Shown: positions 58,152 through 64,000 of the stretch, piece by piece
Layout of the letters: every line of letters begins with the position of its first letter
Numbering within the stretch: position 1 is the first letter of the stretch
NCBI RefSeq assembly: GCF_019468565.1
Contig: NZ_CP080521.1
Location: 2,852,001-2,916,000 of the forward strand
Source of the DNA: Pseudonocardia sp. DSM 110487
GTDB taxonomy: Bacteria > Actinomycetota > Actinomycetes > Mycobacteriales > Pseudonocardiaceae
DNA length: 64,000 bases
Reading direction: 5' to 3'
Translations under genes and position numbers: made by a program
The notes under the pieces: model-generated
The model's database searches: none
What the model was told of the DNA's origin: nothing
What the model saw: only the letters and a program-made list of their open reading frames with translations

Positions 58152-58925
58152 ATGGAGGTGGAGCGCGTCCCCCTGCGCCTCGCTCGGCCGCCGGTCGTGG
58201 CCAACGCCGGCGTCGGGGTGCACGGCGTGCGCAGCCTGCACGACGTCTTCCGGCTGCCCGACCTCTGGCAGGTGCACCTCTACGGCTACTCGGCCGACGT
58301 CACGATCGGGGGTCGCACCTATGAGGTGGCGCCCGGCTGGGTGAGCTTCGTGCCGGCGGGCGTGGAGGTGCGGTTTGACTACACCGGCCGCTCCGAACAC
58401 CTCTTCGCCCACTTCCGGCCGGAGGAGTGCGGCGAGCCGTCGACGGTGCCGGTCGCGCGGGACGCGGGCCCGGCCGCGGCCGGGCTCTCGGAGCTCCTGC
58501 GCGCGGCGATCTCCGCCTCGCCGGGCGGGTCGGCGCGCACCGCCGCCGAGGTGTGGACGGCGCTGTGGCGCATCGCGCAGCTCCCGGAGCCCGCCACGGG
58601 CCGGACGCATCACACCGCCGTCGCCACGGCCATCGCATACGTCGAGGCCAATCTGGCGCGCCCGCTCGCCGTTCCGGACATCGCCCGCGCGGCCGGGGTG
58701 TCGCACAACCACCTCACGCGGCTCTTCCGCGCGGAGACCGGCCTTCCCGTGGTCGGCTGGATCCGGCAGCGACGGATGGCCAGGGCCCGCCACCTGCTCA
58801 CGGCCACGACGATGTCGATCCCGGCCGTCGCCGCCTCGGTGGGGATCAACGACCTGCAGGCGTTCAACAAGGCCTGCCGGCGGGAGCTGGGGGGCTCCCC
58901 GCGCGCGGTGCGGGCGGGTGCCTGA
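58152..58925 (+). CDS. AraC family transcriptional regulator
   Basis: A 257-residue AraC regulator. An N-terminal cupin-like sensory domain includes DLWQVHLYGYSADVTIGGRTYEVAPGWVSFVPAGVEVRFDYTGRSEHLFAHF. The C-terminal double HTH is ATAIAYVEANLARPLAVPDIARAAGVSHNHLTRLFRAETGLPVVGWIRQRRMARARHLL, ending with the second motif MSIPAVAASVGINDLQAFNKACRRELGGSPRAV. It is divergent from the PhyH gene by 99 bp and is therefore its likely activator. The ligand is unknown. Confidence 0.9.
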   Translation: MEVERVPLRLARPPVVANAGVGVHGVRSLHDVFRLPDLWQVHLYGYSADVTIGGRTYEVAPGWVSFVPAGVEVRFDYTGRSEHLFAHFRPEECGEPSTVPVARDAGPAAAGLSELLRAAISASPGGSARTAAEVWTALWRIAQLPEPATGRTHHTAVATAIAYVEANLARPLAVPDIARAAGVSHNHLTRLFRAETGLPVVGWIRQRRMARARHLLTATTMSIPAVAASVGINDLQAFNKACRRELGGSPRAVRAGA

Positions 58926-58931
58926 CGGCCT

Positions 58932-59621
58932 TCAGAGCGAGAAGACCTGCAGCCATTCGCCGCTTCTGGGTACGTATCCGTGACGCACACCGAGATGCTT
59001 CACGAGCGGCGCGACGTGCGCAGCGCCGTACACCACCGCGACGTTGATGTCCTCTTCGCACCGTTCGGTGTGGATCCGCGTCACGGCGTCGCAGAGGAGG
59101 ACGTCGCGCTGGTCGGTGATGATCTCGACGAGCTCGAGCCCGCTCGGCTCCTCGATCGCGAGCGTGTCGCTGTCGAGCTGGAGGTGGCTCGCCACCATCT
59201 CGCGCGAGGCGAACACGTCGAGGTACAGCCGGAAGGCCGGCGTCATCGTGTACCACATCGCGCGTTCCGGCAGGCCGATCGCGCGCCAGCGCCGCTCGAG
59301 CTCGGGACCGGTCATGTCCGGCGTCACGACGGGGATGCCGACGTCGTAGAGGTCTTGTGGTTGCAGCTGCAGCCCCAGCCGGCTCCGGAGCTTTCTCGAG
59401 GTGTAGACCTGGGTCATGAACGTGGTCGTCGGGCTCGGGCCGATGATCCCCTCCGCCACGATCAAGTCGTGCCTGGCCAGCCGGGACGACACCTCCCGGT
59501 AGAACGACGCCTCCCCGAGATGGATCATCGGGTAGATCGTGAAGCGGCAGGGTGTGCCCTTCCTGCGCAGCTCGAGCACGACCGACCGAACACCGATGTC
59601 ATTGACGTTGATGATGTCCAT
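58932..59621 (-). CDS. TraB/PrgY-like (TIKI-superfamily) protein
   Basis: A 229-residue soluble protein. It begins MDIINVNDIGVRSVVLELRR, then IYPMIHLGEASFYREVSSRLARHDLIVAEGI. The sequence ends with EDINVAVVYGAAHVAPLVKHL. The H-x-G-E-x-x-F-Y pattern, the (I/V)AEG(I/V) strand and the closing V-x-V-x-G-A-A-H-V-x-x-L motif match the TraB/PrgY/GumN (TIKI) fold. This suggests a metal-dependent protease-like or pheromone-related function, but catalysis is unproven in bacteria. No transmembrane helix is present, unlike eukaryotic TRABD relatives. It converges with the AraC gene, 6 bp away. Confidence 0.7.
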   Translation of the reverse strand: MDIINVNDIGVRSVVLELRRKGTPCRFTIYPMIHLGEASFYREVSSRLARHDLIVAEGIIGPSPTTTFMTQVYTSRKLRSRLGLQLQPQDLYDVGIPVVTPDMTGPELERRWRAIGLPERAMWYTMTPAFRLYLDVFASREMVASHLQLDSDTLAIEEPSGLELVEIITDQRDVLLCDAVTRIHTERCEEDINVAVVYGAAHVAPLVKHLGVRHGYVPRSGEWLQVFSL

Positions 59622-59679
59622 GGCGCCCCCCTGCTCCGAGTGAAGCCCGTGCAGGTACCGGCGCGATCTCGGAAGGGCG

Positions 59680-60600
59680 TCAGTTGGGGAGGGCGAGGCG
59701 AGGGACGGGGGCGTCGGCGTCCATTTCGGCCTCGGCGCCGAGGGGCACCGTCAGCTGCCCGCGGCAGTGCCCGAAGCCCAGCTCCTCCACCAGAGGGACC
59801 CCGAGCCCGCCGAGCCGATCGAGCACCACGTCGCGCACCTCTTCTGGCGGGCCGCACTCCTTCCACGACCCGAGCGCGATGCCCGCGACGCGGTCGAACC
59901 AGCCTGCACGCAGGAGCTGGGTGAGGAGGCGGTCGATCCGGTAGGGCGACTCGGTGACGTCCTCCAACAGCGCGATCGCGCCGTCCGGTGGAGGCGGGAG
60001 ACCCGGCGCGCCGAGCGCGGAGGCCAGCAGGCTCAGCGTGCCGCCGACCGTCACGCCCGCCGCCCACCCTCCGACCAGGGCCATGGCCCGCGGTCCGCCC
60101 CGCAGCTCCGTCGGCGGGTCGAACAGCGCGCGACGCAGTCCTTCCCGCGCGTCCGGGTCGGCAGTGACGGCCGGGGTGGCGACCATCGGCCCGAACAGCG
60201 TGACCAGCCCGCACCGGGCGCCGAGCACGGCATGCAGCGCCGTGTTGTCGCTCGATCCCACGAAGTGCTTCGGGCCCGCGGCGGCCATCGCATCCCAGTC
60301 GAGCAGGTCGAGGACGCGCAGTGCGCCGTAGCCGCCGCGGGCGCACAGCACAGCGTCGATGTCCGGGTCGCACCACGCTCGCTGCAGCTGCTGGGCGCGC
60401 ACGTCGTCGTCGGCGGCCAGGTACGGGAGCCGTCCCTCCTGCGCCGCGTCGAACGTCAGCTCCACGTCGAGGCCCCATGACTCGAGCACGGCGACGCCCC
60501 TGGCGAGCAGGCGCGGGGATACGGGCCCTGCCGGGGCCACCACCGCCACCCGGTCCCCTGCCCGCAGCGGCCGCACGGCCCGGCGTGTCGACGTCCCCAC
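59680..60600 (-). CDS. LD-carboxypeptidase, peptidase family S66
   Basis: A 306-residue cytosolic peptidase. GTG 60600, with GGGAGGG upstream, gives MGTSTRRAVRPLRAGDRVAVVAPAGP. The nucleophile Ser is in GSSDNTALHAVL (about 108). The catalytic Glu lies in the ALLEDVTESPYRIDRLL region, and the His in GFGHCRGQLTVPLGAEAEMD. CARGGYGALRVLDLLDW is another family block. S66 enzymes remove the terminal D-Ala from tetrapeptide muropeptides during wall recycling, or act on microcin-like peptides (MccF group). No linked genes decide between these. Confidence 0.88.
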   Translation of the reverse strand: MGTSTRRAVRPLRAGDRVAVVAPAGPVSPRLLARGVAVLESWGLDVELTFDAAQEGRLPYLAADDDVRAQQLQRAWCDPDIDAVLCARGGYGALRVLDLLDWDAMAAAGPKHFVGSSDNTALHAVLGARCGLVTLFGPMVATPAVTADPDAREGLRRALFDPPTELRGGPRAMALVGGWAAGVTVGGTLSLLASALGAPGLPPPPDGAIALLEDVTESPYRIDRLLTQLLRAGWFDRVAGIALGSWKECGPPEEVRDVVLDRLGGLGVPLVEELGFGHCRGQLTVPLGAEAEMDADAPVPRLALPN

Positions 60601-60724
60601 GCTGCGCCCTCCCGGCTCGGCGCCCGTCAGCACCTTGCCGACGAACGGCGCTGTTGTGCCACTGACGGCTGCGCGCTTGCTTCGCGGCGCGCACACCGTC
60701 AGACATGCATGGCGTCGGAACCTA

Positions 60725-60749
60725 TCCGACGAGCGCGCCGTTCGTCGGA
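60725..60749. repeat. Palindrome in the divergent region before the kinase gene
   Basis: TCCGACGA (60725-60732) pairs with TCGTCGGA (60742-60749) across a GC-rich centre. A partial copy, CCGACGAACGGC, occurs at about 60639. The motif is close to the tetR terminator palindrome at 49791-49815, so it may be a genome-wide dispersed palindrome rather than a specific operator. Confidence 0.5.
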
Positions 60750-60814
60750 AAGGAAAGGGCCTCGGGGCGGCTACGCTGCGGGCGGGATCGGCCGAGAAGG
60801 AGATTTCCGTCAGC

Positions 60815-62353
60815 ATGCATATCGCTGCCATGGCCGTGCTCTCCGCGAGTTTCCTCGCGATGGGTGCGGTGGCGTGGCACAAGCACCCGCGCAGCCGCGT
60901 CGGTCCGCTCGCGGCGGCCGTCGGGGTGCTCGTGCTGCTGGCGCAACTGCCTCTACCTCCCCTGCCGCACCGCCTGTGCGCGGCCGGGTGGGCCGCCGTG
61001 CTGATCCACCTGGTGGCGTCGCTCCCGACGGGACGGCTGGCCTCGCCCGCCATGCGGGGCGTCGTCGGGCTCGCCTATCTGAACAACCTCTTCATGCTCT
61101 CGCCCCTCCTGGTCGGCGGGCTGCCGGACGAGCTGGCCAAGGACGTCGGCTCCTCCATCGCGGTGCTCGTCGGGGCCGCGGTGACTGTCATGCAGTGGCT
61201 GCGGTGGCGGCGCACCAGCGTGCCGGGCCGCCGGTCCCTGACCCCGGTGCTCGCCGCGGTGGCCGTCGTCGTGGTGCTGCTGCTCGCCGGCAGCCCGCTG
61301 TGGACGCCCGAGGAGTCGCTGCTCGACATGGGCCTGCTCAAGGTCGGGCTGGTGGCCGTCCCGCTGGCCTACCTCGCCACCGAGCTGCGCACTCGGATCG
61401 AGCGTGGCGGTGTGGCCGACCTGGTGGTCCAGCTGGGCAGCGCGCCGGCGCCCGCGGGCCTGCGGGCGGCGCTCGCCAAGGCGCTGCACGACCCGACGCT
61501 CACCGTGGGCTATTGGGTGGCCGAGTCCCGCCAGTACGTCGACGCGGACGGGCACGCCGTGAGCCCGCCGCCCGGTCGCGTGGCGACCCGGGTGGACCGG
61601 GCGGGCGAGCCGGTCGCGCTCCTGATGCACGACCCCGCGTTGCTCGAGCAGCCCACGCTGATCGAGGCCGCGTGCACCGCCGCCGCACTCGCCCTCCAGA
61701 ACGAGCGCCTCACGGCCGACCTGCGGGCGCGCGTGATCCAGCTCGCGGAGTCGCGGCGACACGTGGTGCAGGCGGCGGAGGCGGAGCGGCGGCGCCTGGA
61801 ACGCGACCTGCACGACGGCGTGCAGCAGCGGCTGCTCTCCATCCCGATGGCGCTGAGCGTCGCCGAGTCGTCACTCCCTCCGGACGCCGGACGGGCCCGC
61901 GCCCTCATCGCCGAGGCGAAGGACATGTCGCTCGCGGTGCTGGACGAGCTGCGCGCGCTGTCGCAGGGCATCCACCCGACGATCCTCACCGAGCGCGGCC
62001 TCGACGGGGCCGTCCGGGAGCTGACGCTGGTGGCGCCGGTGCCCGTGGCGCTGACGGTGGACGTGCCTGCCCGGCTCTCGGCCGAGATCGAAACCACCGC
62101 CTACTACGTGGTGGCCGAGGCGCTCGCCAACGTCACCAAGCACGCCGACGCGAGCCGGGCCGACGTCCGGATCGAGCAGGCGGGCGGCCGGCTGGTCGTC
62201 GAGATCTCCGACGACGGGCGCGGCGGGGCCGATCCGGACGGGTCCGGGCTGCGCGGCCTCGCGACGCGGGCGGGGGACAACGGCGGGATCCTGCGCGTGA
62301 CCAGCCCCGTCGGCGGCGGTACAACGGTCCGGGCGGAGCTGCCGTGCGCGTAG
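60815..62353 (+). CDS. NarL-group sensor histidine kinase
   Basis: A 512-residue kinase starting MHIAAMAVLSASFLAMGAVA (60815; AAGGAG upstream). Six or more transmembrane helices span about 1-185. A GAF-like linker follows. The HisKA_3 dimerisation helix is ERRRLERDLHDGVQQRLLSIPMALSV (phospho-His in RDLHDG, about 336). The ATPase has AYYVVAEALANVTKHADASRADV, the G1 motif SDDGRGGADPDGSGLRGLATRAG and GGGTTVRAELP. It overlaps the response regulator gene by 10 bp. It should phosphorylate that regulator in response to an unknown membrane or envelope signal. Confidence 0.93.
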   Translation: MHIAAMAVLSASFLAMGAVAWHKHPRSRVGPLAAAVGVLVLLAQLPLPPLPHRLCAAGWAAVLIHLVASLPTGRLASPAMRGVVGLAYLNNLFMLSPLLVGGLPDELAKDVGSSIAVLVGAAVTVMQWLRWRRTSVPGRRSLTPVLAAVAVVVVLLLAGSPLWTPEESLLDMGLLKVGLVAVPLAYLATELRTRIERGGVADLVVQLGSAPAPAGLRAALAKALHDPTLTVGYWVAESRQYVDADGHAVSPPPGRVATRVDRAGEPVALLMHDPALLEQPTLIEAACTAAALALQNERLTADLRARVIQLAESRRHVVQAAEAERRRLERDLHDGVQQRLLSIPMALSVAESSLPPDAGRARALIAEAKDMSLAVLDELRALSQGIHPTILTERGLDGAVRELTLVAPVPVALTVDVPARLSAEIETTAYYVVAEALANVTKHADASRADVRIEQAGGRLVVEISDDGRGGADPDGSGLRGLATRAGDNGGILRVTSPVGGGTTVRAELPCA

Positions 62354-62991
62354 TGCTCGCCGAGGACAACGTCCTGCTGCGCGAGGGCCTGGCGCGCCTG
62401 CTCGCCGAGGCGGGCCTCGACGTGCTCTCGGGTGTCGAGGACGCCACGGCGCTGCTCGCCGATGTCGGCCGTCACCGGCCGGACGTTGCGATCGTGGACA
62501 TCCGGCTGCCACCCACCCGCACCGACGAGGGGCTGCGGGCGGCCAGGGAGATCCGTAGGCGCTATCCGGGAACCGGGGTGCTCGTGCTGTCGCAGTACGT
62601 GCGCGTGAGCTACACCGTCGAGCTGCTCGACGGCGGCGCGACCGGCGTCGGTTATCTGCTCAAGGACCGGGTCACGAACATCGCCGAGTTCACCGAGGCG
62701 GTGCGGCGCGTCGGCACGGGTGGCTCCGCCTTCGACCCCATCGTGATTAACCAGCTCGTGCAGCGCAGGGCAGGCGTCGACGACCCGTTGCACGCGCTGA
62801 GCGATCGCGAGCGGGCGGTGCTCGCGCTGATGGCCGAGGGGCGGACCAACCAGGCCATCGCCGACCGCCTCGACATCGCCGAGCGGACGGTCGAGAAGCA
62901 CTGCACGAGCATCTTCACCAAGCTCGGCCTGACGGCGAGCCCTGACGACCACCGCCGCGTGCTGGCGGTACTGCGTTACCTGAACGCTTAG
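62344..62991 (+). CDS. LuxR/NarL-family response regulator
   Basis: A 215-residue regulator from GTG 62344. The receiver domain MRVVLAEDNVLLREGLARLL has the acidic pocket ED, the phosphoryl Asp in VDIRLPP (about 54), a Ser in VLVLSQYV and the Lys in YLLKDRV. The C-terminal LuxR HTH is LSDRERAVLALMAEGRTNQAIADRLDIAERTVEKHCTSIFTKLGL. It is translationally coupled to the kinase, forming a standard two-component pair. Its targets are unknown. Confidence 0.93.
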   Translation: MRVVLAEDNVLLREGLARLLAEAGLDVLSGVEDATALLADVGRHRPDVAIVDIRLPPTRTDEGLRAAREIRRRYPGTGVLVLSQYVRVSYTVELLDGGATGVGYLLKDRVTNIAEFTEAVRRVGTGGSAFDPIVINQLVQRRAGVDDPLHALSDRERAVLALMAEGRTNQAIADRLDIAERTVEKHCTSIFTKLGLTASPDDHRRVLAVLRYLNA

Positions 62992-63087
62992 GTACGGGTA
63001 GCCGCACCCGACGGGCGCGGCTGACCGTCCCCGGCCTGGGGGTCGGCTCGCTGTCGCCGATCCCGAACCGGCCGCAGGCTGTCTCCC

Positions 63088-64000
63088 GTGAGATGGATCG
63101 GCGGCCTGCTCGTGGTGGCGGCCGGGATGCTGGCGAGCGCCACCCCGGCGTTCGCGCACGGCGGGGTGGTCGGCGTCGACCTGCGGATCGCGGCGTCGCT
63201 GGGCAACCGGGAGCTGACGGTGATCGTCCGCCGGGTCGAGGCGGTGCCGGGGCCCCTGCGCGTCGACGTCGTCAACCACGCCGGCAGCCCTGGCGGGACG
63301 CTCCGGGTCGGTGCAGCGCCCGACAACGGAGTCCCGGGCCCGGCCGCCGAGCTGCGGTTGACCGACGGCGGCGGTTCGGCGGGGATCGACCTGCGCGTCG
63401 ACCGCGTGGGCGCGTGGGAGCTCGTGGTCGACGACGGCAGGGAGGTGGCCCGGTTCCCGTTCGTGGTGCCCGACGACGCGCCGCCTGCGGCGGAGTGGGC
63501 CAGCACCGTCGGCTTCACCGCCGCCGGTGGCCTCCTGCTCGCGGCGCTGGCCGCGGCGGCCGTCGGGCGATGGTCGTGGCCGCCGCTCGTGCTCGGCGGT
63601 GGGGCGGCGGCAGCCGTGGTGGTGGCGACGACGGCCGCGCTGCTCTCGTCGAGCCTGCCGGCGCCGCAGGAGATCGATCCCATGACCGGGCGCCGGCAGA
63701 GCACCGGCACGACCGAGCCGGGCAGGCCGCACGTCAACCTGCTGGCCGCCGCGACGCTCGTCGCCGGGGAGCGGTCCCCGCTCGACCTCCGGCTTGTCGA
63801 CGGTGCCACCGGCCGCCCCGTAGACGACCTCGTGGTGCACCACGACGCGCTCGTCCACCTCCTGGTGATCGGGCCCGGCGGGCAGTTCGCGCACCTGCAC
63901 CCCGTGCGGCTCGCGCCGGGGGAGTTCCGGGTCTGGTTCCGGCCGGCGTCGGGCGGCGAGCACCGCGTCCACACGGAGCTGGAGCGCAGGGGAGGGGGCG
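63088..64000 (+). CDS. Secreted/membrane CopC- or FixH-like protein, partial (runs off the window end)
   Basis: At least 304 codons are open from GTG 63088 to the window end. The N-terminus MRWIGGLLVVAAGMLASATP with AFAHGG is a signal peptide with cleavage after AFA, leaving a His near the mature start. A beta-rich domain (VRRVEAVPGPLRVDVVNHAG to REVARFPFVVPDDA) is followed by two hydrophobic helices (about 145-200). A second domain has DLRLVDGATGRPVDDLVVHHDALVHLLVIGPGGQFAHLHPVRL. His-rich segments such as VHHDALVHLLV and FAHLHP recall heavy-metal or copper resistance and YtkA/FixH-like exported proteins. The end of the gene is not visible. Confidence 0.7.
   Translation, partial: MRWIGGLLVVAAGMLASATPAFAHGGVVGVDLRIAASLGNRELTVIVRRVEAVPGPLRVDVVNHAGSPGGTLRVGAAPDNGVPGPAAELRLTDGGGSAGIDLRVDRVGAWELVVDDGREVARFPFVVPDDAPPAAEWASTVGFTAAGGLLLAALAAAAVGRWSWPPLVLGGGAAAAVVVATTAALLSSSLPAPQEIDPMTGRRQSTGTTEPGRPHVNLLAAATLVAGERSPLDLRLVDGATGRPVDDLVVHHDALVHLLVIGPGGQFAHLHPVRLAPGEFRVWFRPASGGEHRVHTELERRGGG

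Overview
The window is high-GC actinobacterial DNA. GC-rich codons, GTG starts, ATGA/TGATG translational coupling, 13E12-type HNH and DUF742 genes, a LexA box of the TCGAAC-N4-GTTCGA type and a multi-paralogue gas-vesicle cluster all point to Actinomycetia. Pseudonocardiaceae is the best guess, but this is an inference and no rRNA is present to confirm it.

Layout. 1-3.4 kb: end of a probable thioredoxin-reductase-like gene, a cyclic-nucleotide-sensing histidine kinase, an OsmC protein, a papain-like/BtrH-type protein and a small membrane protein. 3.7-9.0 kb: a compact ten-gene gas-vesicle cluster in the order Y-Z-A-F-G-O-J-L-S-K, followed by a STAS protein and a perfect hairpin terminator. 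9.4-14.8 kb (minus strand): a GlsB/YeaQ membrane protein and a lactose/galactose operon (GH42 beta-galactosidase, DeoR regulator, galT, galK) with a recognisable promoter. 15.2-20.5 kb: a tRNA-Asn(GTT) gene followed by a worn integration hot spot. It holds two extra copies of the tRNA 3' end, two tyrosine-integrase tail remnants, a complete IS1182-type element with CTAG target duplication, a DinB/DUF664 fragment and several strong palindromes. 20.8-24.8 kb: an L7/L12-like membrane protein, a DUF2235 hydrolase, a cupin and a type-B carboxylesterase.

24.8-32.1 kb: a divergent catabolic cluster, probably for a four-carbon sugar acid. The minus strand carries an Nramp-like transporter lacking the usual metal motifs, a 2-hydroxyacid dehydrogenase, an aldo/keto reductase and an HpcH/HpaI aldolase. 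The plus strand carries an in-frame fusion of a DUF1537 kinase and PdxA2, then a DeoR regulator. Two 15-bp operator-like palindromes, 31 bp apart, lie between the arms. 32.4-34.7 kb: a partial conservon (CvnA-like kinase and DUF742). 34.7-40.4 kb: an MBL-fold protein, a LacI regulator, an erythromycin-esterase-like protein, SBP56 and a GNAT.

40.4-45.2 kb: a sugar ABC importer (binding protein and two permeases) with an unassigned enzyme, behind a promoter with LacI-type palindromes. 45.4-49.8 kb: a methyltransferase, a 13E12/HNH protein with a LexA box at its start, and a divergent hydrolase/TetR pair sharing a palindrome. 49.8-58.9 kb: a mandelate-racemase-type dehydratase with a divergent GntR, a second ABC importer with GH29 alpha-L-fucosidase and a FadR-type GntR, and a phytanoyl-CoA-dioxygenase-like gene with a small partner and a divergent AraC. 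58.9-64 kb: a TraB-like protein, an S66 LD-carboxypeptidase, a NarL-type two-component pair and the start of a secreted CopC/FixH-like protein.

The catabolic clusters share one plan: a transporter, enzymes and a linked regulator with a visible palindrome nearby. Neither sugar ABC importer has its own ATPase, so a shared MsiK-type ATPase elsewhere is implied.
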